Assembly: GCF_000220395.1 (NCBI RefSeq)
Contig: NW_004085913.1
Location: 17,405 to 81,404, forward strand
Direction: 5' to 3'
Origin: Ichthyophthirius multifiliis
Lineage: Eukaryota > Ciliophora > Oligohymenophorea > Hymenostomatida
DNA length: 64,000 nucleotides
A model generated the notes under the pieces. It saw only the letters and a list, made by a program, of their open reading frames with translations, made no database searches and was not told the DNA's origin. Within the stretch, counting starts at the first letter, position 1; every line of letters starts with the position of its first letter. The position numbers were made by a program, and so were the translations under genes. Shown here in pieces: positions 1 to 12,693 of the stretch.

Positions 1-1415
1 TGAAGACGGAATTTCCGAATTATTAATGATTTTATGTAAAAATAGTAAACTTTAAGAAATAGTAATAAATAACTTATTAATATTTTTTTTATTATTATTA
101 TTAACAAAAAAAAAAAAAAAAGAATGGAATTCTTGATTTTTTAAAAGCTTTTATTTAAAAAAGTCTAAAATCATAAAAAAGTGTATGTTTAATAGTCATA
201 AGCCAATTAATTTAATCCACTCATTTTGTTTTTGATTTTTATGATCAAATAAACATTAATTTAATCGAAAAATGGTATATGTATTTAATTAATACTTTAC
301 TCTAAAATTCATAAGATAATAGCGATTAGATTAGATCTATTGTATTTAAAGGAATAGGAAATATTACTTATTTACACAAATATAATATTGCCTTATATAA
401 AGATGATAAAACTGATTTAGAATAGGAATTTAATAATATTTCTAATTAAGATAATAATAATTTAATAAATGAATAAAAATAGTGTTTATAAGAAAATAAT
501 ATTTGTCCTTTTTAAAAAAAACAACTTCTTGATGATATTGAAAATGGGGATTAGTTTTTATAACAAGAATAAGATAATAATTAAAAGCATTTATTTTGTA
601 TTGAAAAAGATAAATATACTTAAATTTTGGAAGTTCTTTTTTACGGAATGGATGATTTATCAGATAATTGTGTAAAAGACGCATTAAATAGTTTACAAAA
701 TTTAATTTAATTTATAAATCCGTCTTTTTTAAATCCTTATTTAATAAATTTATTATAAAAAGTTACAATTAATTTCGAAAAGTATTAATATTTATATAAA
801 TGTATTTATATTTTATTAAAAACTAAAAGATAAGAAACAATATTAAGAATAACTTCATTTAATTTATATGGAAAATTATTAGAAAAACTAAATTAATGTG
901 AAGAAAAAGAAGAATATATTGAAAACTAATTACATTATATAATAATTTCAAATATAGTACATTTAATGGACGAAAGTAAATAAATTTAGGAAATATGTAA
1001 AATTAATCTTGAAAAAGTATCAAATATGCTCTCTTTATAACCTATAAATGATATTTTATAAGAAAATTTATCCGATAATGAATTTAATGTAGATTTTTTG
1101 GAAAAAGAAGAAAAATTAATGCTCAATTTAATTTCTTTTCTTTCTAAAAATTTCACAAATAAAATATATTTATATGCGGAAACTTTAGTTGAATATACAA
1201 AATCATTTGATGAAAAAATTAAGTGTGCGTCTATTTTAAATCTTATTTATATTTTTAGATTATTACAAAATGAATAATAGGATAGTTAAAAAGTTATTAT
1301 GGATAGGCTATATGAAATTATAGAAGGATAAGGTGAGAAGATTAGTATAATAGATAAGTATATCATGAAATCAACAGTATTTTTAATTAAAGAATTAAAT
1401 AATGAATAATAATGA
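1..1415 (+). CDS. 3' part of an unidentified helical protein
   Basis: This gene runs off the left edge. Exon A (frame from base 2) ends at 61. A 61-nt intron (62-122, GTAATA...AG) keeps phase, and exon B runs open from 123 to the TGA at 1413-1415 using TAA/TAG as Gln. About 450 residues are visible. They are rich in Leu/Ile/Asn with short amphipathic segments such as KGIGNITYLHKYNIALY and LIEKWYMYLINTLL, which suggests an all-helical (HEAT/ARM-like) protein. I found no catalytic motif, signal peptide or membrane segment, and the family is not recognised. The reading frame is well supported; the function is not. Confidence 0.7.
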
Positions 1416-1958
1416 AATAAATATATATTATAATAAGAAATTTAATATTAAATAAATATTTTTATTATTAAAATGAATAATTTTGTTTTAAAATATTTTA
1501 ATTTTTATATATTTTATTAAATAAAGGATTTTTTAAGGTATATTTTAAATGTTTAATAATATTTTTTAGTTGATAATAATTATATAAAATCATTCTAATT
1601 TTGCAAAAAAAAATTATAATATATTATAAATTTTATTATAAAAAATGTTATGCCTAAATAATCATAAAAAATTATTTTTAAATAAGTTTGAAAAATCTAA
1701 TAATAAATATATTTAATTAGAAGTAAATAATATTAAAATATTACAAATTTGTTATTAAATAATATAATATCTTTGACAAAATATAATTATATATAACATG
1801 AACTTATTAAAGAATAAAAAATAAAAAATATACATATTTAAGATTAAGATATATTAAGAATAGATATATTTTGAAAAATATTTAAATAAAATTGTATAAA
1901 GCAAAAAATATAAAAACAAAAATTTTTATTAAATATTTTTATTATTTATAAAAAAAAA
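1416..1958. other. A+T-rich spacer
   Basis: This spacer lies between two convergent 3' ends. It holds only A/T-rich sequence with short oligo-A and oligo-T runs. I see no gene or RNA. Confidence 0.6.
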
Positions 1959-2049
1959 TCATTTAGCAGATTTCTTGACTTATTTAGGTTTGCTTGATTT
2001 AGGTTTAGTGTTGATTCTGGCAAGCTTTATAAAATTAAAAATATAAAAA

Positions 2050-2090
<41 letters not shown>

Positions 2091-2586
2091 TATATATATT
2101 TATATATATTATAAATTGTTAATATTATTTACTCTTTTTTTTAAGACCATAACTTTGAATCTATCGAAATCAGTTAAAGAAGCTCTTTTAGCTTTAACTG
2201 CTTATCTTTTAGCGAACGCAGTTTCTGCATACTTCTTGTTCAAATCAAATTTTTAGATTTTTTTTCTATTTTTATATAATTTTTGCTTTTTAATAATATA
2301 TATAAATTTAAAATAATACCTTAAAACTGTTGTTCTTTAATGTAATTTAACATCTGTAATGTGGAATTTAGTTAAGTTAACTCTTTTAATGGGAATAACT
2401 TATCTTTTAACATTATCGCCATCAACTAAAACTCTATTTTAGTTAACAATATCTACAATTACGGCTAATTTGCCTTTATCAGAACCGAAATTGATATAGA
2501 CTACTCTACCTACTTAAACGAATTTGTTGAATACCTGTTTTATATTATTTTTTCAATTATATTTTTTTTAATTATATTATTACCAT
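1959..2586 (-). CDS. RPL14: 60S ribosomal protein eL14
   Basis: Cytosolic large-subunit ribosomal protein eL14. There are four exons on the minus strand: 2586-2584 (the ATG codon only), 2534-2320, 2265-2133 and 2024-1959, with phase kept at every GT...AG junction. They add up to 138 residues, the usual length of the family. The protein opens MVFNKFVQVGRVVYINFG, continues with LAVIVDIVNQNRVLVDGD (the KOW-like SH3 barrel), and carries the family signature RASLTDFDRFKVMVLKK before a basic tail ending KSAK and TGA. Codon use is cleaner than in neighbours, as expected for a highly expressed gene. An (AT)n tract sits in the last intron. Confidence 0.96.
2052..2086. repeat. (AT)n microsatellite in eL14 intron
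   Basis: Perfect AT dinucleotide run inside the last intron of the eL14 gene. Confidence 0.9.
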
Positions 2587-2818
2587 TTCTATTTATTTGA
2601 TTTATATTTTTTTTTTATTTATTTCTTTCTTTCTTTTTTTTATATTTATTTATTTTATACTATATTAAATTTAATTATTTATATATATATATATATATAA
2701 TTATATTTATATATTATTTTTTTCATATTTTTTATTTTAATTAAAAGGAAAAATAATATTTTATTTTATTTTTTTTAAGTTAATAAAATAAATAAAAAAT
2801 AACAATTTTCTTATAAAA

Positions 2819-3527
2819 TCATTTTTTTGCTTTTTTCTTTTTTTCTTCTTCTTTGATTTTCTTACCTTTCAAAATATTAGTTTTTTTAGTTTTAATATTT
2901 TTCTTTTTATCTGAAATTTCAAGTTTAATTTCTTTTAATTCTTTTTTAGAGTCTTCTACTTTTTTATCAGCTTTTTTACCATCTTTTTTGATTGTTTCTC
3001 TAATTGCGGGTTTTTTATTTTAATTCCAATTACAAAACTGAATTTCTTTTCGAATTCTTTATTGAAATAATCCTTTACATTAATATTAAAATACCCATAT
3101 TTATTTAATTAATCACTAATCAATAAATTATCTTCATTTAATTCTATTTCATATCTTTCCCTAACTTCTTTTATTATTTCCAATTTTGAAACTACATCTT
3201 TTAATAATTCTGCATTCGCAAAAGAACTCGTTCTAACTATTTCAAAATCAATATTTTCGATTTTTGTTTAAAAATTTGTTAAGTCTTTATATTTCTAAAT
3301 TTTAACTGTAATTAAATCTTCTTATAAATTAGGAAATATACGCTGACGTAATCCTGGAAAATTATAAGCAGCAATATACTTTGGGATTAATGTTTAGTGG
3401 GCATATCCGGGCTTTACTGATACTATTTGTCCTTCAAAGCCTACTTATGGATAATCTTGGAGCATTACTACTTGAATATTTCTTTTAGAAAAATTAGTGG
3501 GATAGCTTTAAAACGAATTTTTTGCAT
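2819..3527 (-). CDS. Mitochondrial ribosomal protein bL9m
   Basis: Likely mitochondrial large-subunit protein bL9. After a short basic N-terminus (ATG at 3527-3525, MQKIRFKAIPLIFLK) comes the conserved L9 N-domain: NIQVVMLQDYPQVGFEGQIV, then VKPGYAHQTLIPKYIAAY, matching the bacterial VILL.DV..LG..G..V.VK.GYARN.LIP pattern. A long linker and a very Lys-rich tail ending at TGA 2821-2819 follow. The frame breaks twice: at plus-strand 3483-3486 (before NIQVV) and at 3011-3016 (before the Lys-rich tail). Both breaks fall in coding-strand A-runs, and one more A in each would join the frames. The N-terminus is compatible with a mitochondrial presequence. The family call is firm; whether the breaks are real is not. 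Confidence 0.85.
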
Positions 3528-4535
3528 TTTTATTTTATTTCTTATTATTTTTAATGATATTCTTGTTTATTTTTTTAAAAAAAAATATTTGTTTATTTTA
3601 TATATATATATAATATAATTTAGTTTAGTTTTTATATATTTTTTTTTTTTCTAAATCTTTTTTTTTTTTTTTAGTAAAAAAAATAAAATATTTTGTATTG
3701 ACTTATATATTTTTAGAATTTATTTTTTTATTATAATTTCTTTATATATATAATTATATATTAATTATATCTTATTAGTATTTTTATTTTTTATAAAATG
3801 AAAATATTCATTAAAATAAATCTAAAAAAGTTATTAATTATATTTTATTTAGTTTTATTGTCAAATAATATAACATTTTTAATATATATTAAATCTTTTT
3901 ATTGTATATTTATTTATTAATTAGATTTTTACTTTAAAATATTTATTATATACTTAATTAATTTATTGATATATTTTTATTAATGAAAAAATATAATTTA
4001 AACTATATAATTAATTAAAATTCTAATAATATGAACAATATAATGAAATAGTAATTTATATTTATTTTCATTAATAATAAATTATTCTAACTTCATATTA
4101 ATATTTTATTTATAATTTATATTTAATATATTATATTAATTTTATATATATTGATAAATTTAATTATTTTATTAATTAAAATATGCATTATATTTAATAT
4201 TATATAGATTAAACATATAATTAGTATTAAATAGACAATTTTATATTTATTATTAAATGATTTTTTTAATTAATTTATATTTAAATTAAATTATTAATAA
4301 TACAATATATAAATATTAACGTAATTCTTATTATTAAAATTATTTATAATTAAATAAAATAAACTAAAAAATATTAATACTAATTTTATTCTTATTTGGA
4401 AATTTTATATCTAAAAATATATCAAGTATTAAGAAACAATATAAATTTATTTGTTTTTTTAAACAAAAAAATTAAAGTCTATTTAAATGTAATAAAACAT
4501 CTATTAAAATTTCTGAAGTAAAAGAATTCTTTTAG
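3528..4535. other. Gene-poor A+T-rich spacer
   Basis: About 1 kb of A/T-rich sequence with oligo-T runs (about 3640-3670) and no convincing coding frame under the ciliate code. Confidence 0.5.
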
Positions 4536-4744
4536 AATTAGAATAAGCACTTGGGAAATAAGAAGGAGGACAAATTCCCGAAGAATAAATACCAGAAGGG
4601 CAAGTTTCTGATGAATAATTTTAGACGTTTTATTAAATGAGTGGTTTTTTAGGCTTATAATTTTTAATTCGAGAATTATTTTTATTTATAATTAATTATT
4701 TAAAAATAAATTTATTAAAATATTAAGGCACCAGCCTTTTTTGA
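4536..4744 (+). CDS. Possible orphan terminal exon
   Basis: A frame with protein-like composition follows a plausible acceptor (TTTTAG, 4531-4535) and reads LELEQALGKQEGGQIPEEQI, then PEGQVSDEQFQTFYQMSGFL, to TGA 4742-4744. The local G+C is higher than in the flanks. No start codon or upstream exon could be joined to it, and no family is recognised. It could be the last exon of a very short gene or a decayed gene fragment upstream of the potassium channel. Confidence 0.3.
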
Positions 4745-4890
4745 AGCGTGAGTTTGAAAGGTAGGTATGTTCTATTAATATAATTAAATTTTAATTATTT
4801 TTTTAAATATATATAAAAAAAAAAATATATTAATTAATTTTCTTAACTTTTTTTTTTAAAAAAAAAAAAAATTCAAAAATAAAAGAAAAA

Positions 4891-7283
4891 ATGAATAAAG
4901 AAGAAATTAAAAAAAATGGTAAAAAATGAATATTTTCATTTTTTATTTTTAAATAAATAAAACAAAAAAGATGGAAAGTATGATTAATAGAAATAAAATA
5001 TTGAATAAATATAAATATAAGAATAAGAAAATAAATAAGATTAATAACAATTAGATAAAATTTAATAAAATAAAGAAGAAGAATAATAAATATAAGAAGA
5101 CAATCAAAAACAAGATGAAGAAGAAAATAAAAGTAAACATGATTTCGCAGATTAATAAATATAAGAAGAATTATATTCTGACCCTCATACATAAAAAAAA
5201 ATCGAAAAATATTTAAAAAGATAAAGATAAAAGTTCTTTTTTTAAAAAAAATAAAATATAATACTCAATTTATAAATTAAAATTTTGAAATAGAGTTATT
5301 AATAAAGCATACTTAAATTAGGAAAATGTTGATAGAATAGAAGATGCTAGAGAATCAAAATTTTATTTCGAAAAATATAGATGCTTAGAATTATGTAGAT
5401 TTATGCTCATGTTAATGGCTTAAGGAGTATCGGTTTTAGATGTAAATTTAAATAATATATATGTAAATCTATATATAATAAATATTAAAATAAAATAGTA
5501 AAAATTATATTTTAAAATCTATAATAATAGTATGAACTTGAATTTATTGAATAAGAAGACAAAAATATATTTGTAGATTGGTTTTTATTTATAACCTTAT
5601 TTTGTACAGTATTATTAAGTATTATAATTATAAAATATATATATATATTGATATATATAATTTAATATAATTCAAATAATATAAAAGTTATTATGACTTA
5701 TTTTACTTATATTTCTAAAAATGAATTTCTTATATCCACAAAATCTTAAGGACCATAAACTACTATATTTAATACTGGAGAATGGAAGACTATGATTTTA
5801 GAAATGTTTATTTATACAATAATCCCACTTCCATTGACTAAGAGTATAAAAATAGATTTTTATATTGAATTTTATTAAGTTTCTACTTATTACTAACTAA
5901 ATGAAATTTTAACATTTATTATGTTATTAAGAGTAATTATTATGGTAAAATAATTCTTTAAACTACACGATGGAGTAGTGAAAAGTTAATAGAATATGGT
6001 AATTTTATAAAGGATAAAACATAAAATAAATATTAATTTATAAATAAATTAAAATATAAATAAAAAAAATTTATATAAAATATTTATATTATATATGTGT
6101 TGTATATTTAAAAAAAATAATAAGTATAAATAAAAATTTATATATTTATATTTAAAAATATATATATATTATTAAATATATATAAATTTATATTTATTTA
6201 TAAATATATTTTTTTAGTAATATGTATGCTATAGAAATGAACAGTTTGTTTATAATAAGAGTTTTAATGAAAAAATAACCTTTAAAAATATTTTTATTTT
6301 GCTATATTTTTTCTCTATTTATATTCAGTTTTGGGGCTAGGGTATGCGAAAGACCTATTCTTAGAAATAAAGAAGCATAAACTTATCAAGACTATAGTTA
6401 TTTTACTACAGCTATGTGGATGGTTTTGATTACTATTCCTTCAGTGGGGTATGGAGATAAATATCCAGTTACTAATTTGGGGAGGTTTATAGTTACTTTG
6501 GCTATTATTTCAGGAACTTTTATGCTTTCAATATTAGTTAACAGTCTAACAAATATATTAACTATGAGTAATTTAGAAAAAAAATCTGTAAATATATTAA
6601 AGAAATTACATATAAAATAAAATGTGAAAGAAATCGCAGGAAAGCTTGTTTTTTTAACAGGTTTGTTTAGAATTAAAATTAGAAAAGGAGAAAATATTAG
6701 TATTTTTTAAACAAGACAATTAAGAAAAAGTACTGACTTATTTAAAAAAATATGTAGGTAAAAGATAAATATATATATAAGAATATTTTATATAGATATA
6801 TATATATATATATATATATAAATAATTAAAAATATTTATGTATAATTATAAATATTTTAATATATAAATTAATATTAATATTGTTTTATTTTTACCTATT
6901 TATATATAAATTATATTTATAGGGAATTAAAATATGTAGAGGATGAAACTAATTTGTCAGAATAATTTGATAAATAATGTGCTTTTGTTAGAGATGAATT
7001 TACTAATTGTAAATAATTTGTTGATTTTATGGTTGGGACTTAAAATGTAATTTAAAATTTGGTTTATAGTAATAATAATGATAATCTTACTCATTCAAAT
7101 ATATAATTTAATTTAAATTATAATATTGAGGAAAAGAAAAAATAATATTAGTAGTAATAATTGTCCAAATAAAAATAAATATCTAGTGTTAAATATTATA
7201 CTGAGGATATGGATAATTCGTCTGCTAAACTTCCATATTCTTTTAATTATAATCTATAAAATCTTAAATAATAATCTCCATGA
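4891..7283 (+). CDS. Small-conductance Ca2+-activated K+ channel (SK type)
   Basis: Plasma-membrane K+ channel subunit. Exons: 4891-4918, 4971-5232, 5294-5441, 5531-5618, 5688-about 5970, about 6220-6757 and 6923-7283 (TGA). The first five junctions and the last keep phase; the acceptor near 6190-6230 is uncertain. A Gln/Glu-rich cytosolic N-terminus is followed by hydrophobic segments, among them CRFMLMLMAQGVSVLD and WFLFITLFCTVLL. After RVCERPILRNK come the pore helix FTTAMWMVLITI and selectivity filter SVGYGD (6441-6458), then the last TM and a helix starting NLEKKSVNILKKLHIKQ. That helix corresponds to the calmodulin-binding region of animal SK channels. The RVCER and GAMW-like motifs also match SK rather than other six-TM channels. 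Ciliates use many K+ channels to shape the electrical signals that control cilia; a role here is inferred. Confidence 0.88.
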
Positions 7284-7620
7284 ATTTATAATAAAATATA
7301 ATTATATCTTTTAATATTAATAATTTATTTTAATAATTAAATAATTTTTATAATATATATTTATAATATAAATTATAAAATAATTTAGAAAATAAAATTA
7401 AAAAAAAAATTATTAAAATATTTAAAAGTTTGATTTTTTTTAGAAAATTCATTTATAAAAACATTTTTTGATAATAAAATTTTTAAATATTTATTAAATT
7501 AAAAAAATATAAAAAGTTTAACAATAATATAAAAAATAAATAATTATAAAAAATAATATTAAAAATATCAAATAATAATAAAAATAAATAAATACATATT
7601 TAATAATATATTAATAATAA
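7284..7620. other. Spacer upstream of long coiled-coil gene
   Basis: A/T-only spacer with several oligo-A and oligo-T runs. No feature recognised. Confidence 0.6.
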
Positions 7621-8332
7621 ATGTTTTTATAATATCCAATTATTAATAATAAATAAAAGAGGAAATTAGATCCAAATTAAAAAATTTAGAGAGCAAAAAG
7701 TAATAGTTTATAATCCTTAAATGATTTAAAGATTATAAATAATTAAAATTAAATAATTAATGATAATATAATAAATTATTCAAATTTAGATGGAGTTATT
7801 TTAAATTTCGAAAATGCTAAAGTTTTTAATACAAAACATATTTAAAACAACACATCTTATATATAAAATAGAAAATATAGTTTAGTGCAAAAAAATTAGA
7901 TTTCATTAAAAGACTATAGACTAAAATAACATTAAATAAAAATAAATAATTTAATTAATAAAAAAATCATAAAAAAAGAGGATAAAACTGTATTTTTTAT
8001 ATAATAAAAAAATAAGTATATTTTATTTAAAAAAAAGCTAAAAATATATATAAATAAAGCTACAGATACATAAGAAGATTATAGAGAAGCTAGAAATAGA
8101 TTTGATAAATTTGAAAAAGAATGTCAAATAGAATAAATTTATAGAGATAAAGAAGATAATATTATAGAAATAAATAAATATTTAAAAGAATACTAATAAA
8201 GTAAAATTAAAAATAGTTATTCAGAAACTAAGTAGAAAATATAAAATATAAGGAAAAATTTGAAAAATCATAAAATAGATATTTAATAAATAATAGCAAG
8301 TTATTTATAAATATATATAAAAAATAATATTA

Positions 8333-8403
<71 letters not shown>

Positions 8404-10760
8404 TATTTTTTATATTTTATTTTTAAATATAACTTAGCAAATAATTTATATACTTATGAACATGAATTTATTGAATCAAATCTTTAAAATATTGAATAAT
8501 ATATAAAATAGGAATTTATAGATGTATAAAAAGAAACTGCCATTAAAATTATTGAATATATAAATAGAATATTTAAGGAAAGAAGTTTATATAGAAATAA
8601 ATATGTAATATATTTTTTATTTATAAAACATTTTATTATTTCATTGTTTTACATATTAATTTTTTATTATCTTTTTTCAAATCAAAATTCATAAAAACTA
8701 ATTAAGAATAAATTATTCATTTTTATAATTGAATTTTTAAACAATATGTTACTGAATAAATAACAAAAAAGCAATTCAAAATTACATAGATATTTAAAAG
8801 ATTTTAAAAAATATATATATATATAATTATATATTTTATTTTATATATAATTATATTTATTTTTTTATTTTAAAAAAGTTATAAGAAAATAATATTACTA
8901 GTAATCCAAATATACTTAACTTTAGAATGACTTAAGAGTATTTTATTTAAAAGGAGAAAATATAAAATTTAGAAATAAAAACTTAAGATTTATTAAATAA
9001 TATATAAATTTTAAATAAAGAGATTTAATATTTTAAATTTAATTTAGAAAGTAAAGAAATCGAAATAGGAAAATAATCTATAGAAATGAATATAATAAAA
9101 GATGAAAACAAAAGAAACTAAAGTTATTAAAAATAACTTTTATAATAAATTTAAGTACTTAATTTATAAAATTAAGAATTAAATAATAAAATTATTTAAT
9201 AATCATAAAATAAATAAGATAATCGTTTAAAAAAATAAGAATAGATAATATAAGAATTAGATAAGCATAACTTTAAATTAAAGGAAGAAATATAAAAAAA
9301 AATAATACTAATAAAAAATCTTGAAACAAAAGAACAATAAAATATTATTTATATAAAATAAATTTTATAAGAATGCGGTTTAAATTCAGAAACATAAAAA
9401 AATATTTAAAATAAACTTTAAAAAATAAATTAAAAAGAGAGTTCTGATAAATAAGAATACTTAAAATAATTCATAAACTAATTTAATAATTAAAGAAAAA
9501 TTACATCTTCATTAGAAAATGAGTCTTTGAAGAGTTTGTCAACTAAATAATAATTTAATATGGGTGATAATATTTCTGTATAAAGTAAACATTAAATATA
9601 AGATACAATGAATATTTTTAATAATGAAGAGATGAACCTTTATATGAAAGAAAAAAAAAATATTAAATAAATAGTTAAAAAAATTATTAAAAATAAATAA
9701 ATTGTTTAAAATTCTAAAGGAGAAGATAATGAGATTGAAGTATATATATACATATAATTATATATTTTTATTTAATAAAGGTATAAAATTAAATAGAAAC
9801 TGAAGAAGATTTAGAAATAGAAATCGATGTGCCATGTAAAATTATAAATCAAAATAATAAAAATTTTGTTGTTAAATGCGAAAATTAAGGCAAATAATCA
9901 GATAGTTTATATTAAAAAGTTATGCCTAATAAATTTTTTGAGAAAGTTTAATCTTCAAAAAGCATATAAAGTAATTCTTCAGATAAAAAAAAGAGAACTT
10001 AAATTAGTTTTAATAATAAAGCTTTATATAATATTTAAAAATAATAAAGTAAAAAAAAATACTAGAATAAGGAAATTATAAACATTTAATAACATTTTAA
10101 GAAGATGATTATTTAAAGAAAACTGTAAAATAGATATAGAATAAAGATATTAAAAAAATATATAACCTAATAATAATGATTTAGAAAATAAAACAATTTA
10201 AAAAGTAAATAATAAAATAATTATATATAATAAAATAATTATTTATGCAAAATTTACAAAAACATTATAAATAAATATACATATATTTATATTTATTTTT
10301 AAAATATGTATAAAAATTATTAGTAAGTATAATTATATAATGAATCAGATAATATTGATAAAGAAATAAATTATAATAATTGTAATAATTAAATTGAAAA
10401 TAAAATTATTCCGATAGATGAAAATAAATAAAATAATATTGATTAAAATGTGGATAATAATGATTAAATAGATATTAATCTTATAAATCTATAATAAATA
10501 TAAAATATAATAAGTAACAATTAATAAACTGGTCAATAAAATATTTTATAAAATAAAATTATTAATAATATTCTATTTACAGAATCAAATTTAAATAATT
10601 ATAATGTTTTATGTTAAGAAAAAATGTTTCAAAAGATTTTACATACGATCATTTTACAGTCTAAGAAATAGAGACTATCAAAGAAGTTTTAAAAAAAATA
10701 ATGTTTCAACTATAAATATTTAAAATTAATTTAAAATCAAAAATGAAATTTCTAAAAATG

Positions 10761-10817
<57 letters not shown>

Positions 10818-11026
10818 ATATATTAAGATATATGTAAAAAATTAATAAAATTTATAAACATTTATTATAAAAACATATTTTAATAAAAAATAGATAGTTT
10901 AAAAAGAATTAAAAAGATAAGAAAAAAAAAAATTAGTATTAAGAGATTTAAGATTAATATATAAAAAATAATGATAATGATAATTATAATAAAAATGATA
11001 ACGTTAATGAAAATGATAATGATAAT

Positions 11027-11078
<52 letters not shown>

Positions 11079-11452
11079 TAAATAATATATATATTAATAA
11101 TTCTTAATAAATAAATAATTTACAAAATTCTTAAAATACATAAACTTATATTGATTTAATGTATCCTTTAATTGAAACAATATTAAGATAATTAAATATA
11201 GAAGAAGATAAAATAAATGATTTAAAAAATAATTTCTGTGATGAAAATTTTTAATAATAAATTAATTTTTATTAAAATAATTAGAAGCTTTGTGAAAATG
11301 AATACAATAAAAGATAATAATATATAATTTAAAATAATTAAAAAAAAGAAAATGAAAAATAATAGAAATAGTAATAATTATAATTATAATAAAAACAATT
11401 ACATTAATAAAAACAATAATAAAAATAATAACAAAAACAAATATAACCATAA

Positions 11453-11506
<54 letters not shown>

Positions 11507-11981
11507 TAATTATAATAATTATAGTAATAATAATAGATACTTAATATTTAAGATAATTTTATGGATTTAAATAACTTGTTTCAAGATGATAATTTAGAGG
11601 ATTAAAAAATGTTTAAAATATTAAAAATTTTGAAGAAATTGATGAGAAAAATCTCTTGTCTGAACTTATTATTAAAAAATATTTCTCTAATTATAAAAAA
11701 ATATTAATAAGAGAGTTGATATAATTAAAGATTTAATAAATAAATATTATAATAAAGGATAAAATAAATAGATTTCTTATGATGAATTTAAAAATTATTA
11801 TATTAAAGTTTATACTTAACATTAAAGATGTGGGTAAAATTGTCCTCATTTATAAAGGTTTTTATAATAAATTGGATTTTAGATTATTTAATATTCTAAA
11901 AGAATAGAAATTAAACCTACTAAATAAAAATTAAATCCATTTAGTGAATTTAATTAAGAATAATAACAAAAAAATATATGA
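7621..11981 (+). CDS. Very long Q/N-rich coiled-coil protein with C-terminal Cys-His motif
   Basis: A protein of roughly 1,200-1,300 residues, open with TAA/TAG as Gln from ATG 7621 (MFLQYPIINNKQKRKLDPNQ) to TGA 11979-11981. Most of it is Lys/Glu/Gln/Asn-rich heptad-like coiled coil. Introns are visible at 8300-8437 and near 10764-10910, both carrying (AT)n, and probably near 8820-8878, 9740-9780 and 10210-10325. Near the C-terminus are a poly-Asn tract (11030-11077) and a poly-Gln tract (11454-11502), then a compact end containing RCGQNCPHLQRFLQQIGF. The frame breaks at A-runs 10051-10059, 11604-11609 and 11695-11701, each restored by one extra A. No enzyme motif is seen. A cytoskeletal or basal-body role is possible but only a guess. 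Confidence 0.7.
8336..8399. repeat. (AT)n microsatellite in intron
   Basis: About 64 nt of nearly perfect AT repeat inside the intron with donor at 8300 and acceptor at 8437. Confidence 0.92.
10764..10815. repeat. (AT)n microsatellite in intron
   Basis: Nearly perfect AT run in an intron of the long coiled-coil gene. Confidence 0.9.
11030..11077 (+). repeat. (AAT)n tract read as poly-Asn
   Basis: Trinucleotide repeat within the coding region. The flanking frame (IDLMYPLIETILRQLNIEED downstream) reads it as AAT, giving Asn. Confidence 0.8.
11454..11502 (+). repeat. (TAA)n tract read as poly-Gln
   Basis: The same trinucleotide repeat as at 11030, but the flanking frame (downstream ILNIQDNFMDLNNLFQDDN) reads it as TAA, a Gln codon in this organism. 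Confidence 0.75.
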
Positions 11982-12693
11982 ATTATATTTTTTATAAACT
12001 ATATATTTAAATAAATTATTTAAATTTGTATATCTGATTCATCATATTTTATAATGATTTTTTTTAAAAAACTATAAATGCAAACTATAATAAGATATAT
12101 TTAATTTAAAGATAATAAAATTAATATTATAAATTAGGTTTTTTATTTTTTACTTTATTTTAAAATATAAATAGAATAATAATATATTAACATACTTTAT
12201 ATTAGGATTATAATAAAAAATTATTTAAAATAACTATATATAAAAAAAAAAATATACATAATAAATATAATAAAAATATATTTATAATAATTAATAATAA
12301 TTTTTAAAATAAAAAAAATTCATAATATATATTTAAAATATTAATTATTTTATATATATATAAATTTAATATTAAAATAATTTTTTATTTTCTTATAATA
12401 CAATAAAAAAATATTAATTAATTTTTTCATAATTTAAAAAAAATAATAAAAAATATATCTCATATATTATAGGAAGAAATAATTTTTTTTTTAGATATTT
12501 AGATAAAAAATAATAGTTATAAAATAAATTTCAATTTATAGATGAAAATATAATATAATTATTATTATAAGAAAATCTACATAATTTTTTAATTTTAAAA
12601 TTTAAATAAAACTTTTTTTATGTAGTTTGCTTAAAATATATAATTTAATTTATTTCTCTAAAAAAATAAAAAATATCATAAATAATAAAAATA
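11982..12693. other. Intergenic spacer
   Basis: About 0.7 kb of A/T-rich sequence between two plus-strand genes. No RNA gene or promoter element stands out. Confidence 0.6.

Noticed and set aside
442-684. Standard-code ORFs such as those at 442-684, 3427-3618, 4830-5192, 9866-10081, 11262-11570, 17066-17269, 34276-34554, 35387-35695 and 56144-56326
   Set aside because: They are shadows or fragments of longer genes read with TAA/TAG as Gln, or antisense frames of A/T-rich exons.
4725-4745. Hairpin plus T-run as a bacterial-type terminator
   Set aside because: Rho-independent termination does not apply in a ciliate nucleus; kept only as a possible structured RNA.
8336-8399. Regularly spaced repeats considered as CRISPR-like arrays
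   Set aside because: They are simple (AT)n microsatellites inside introns, with no spacers, and the organism is a eukaryote.
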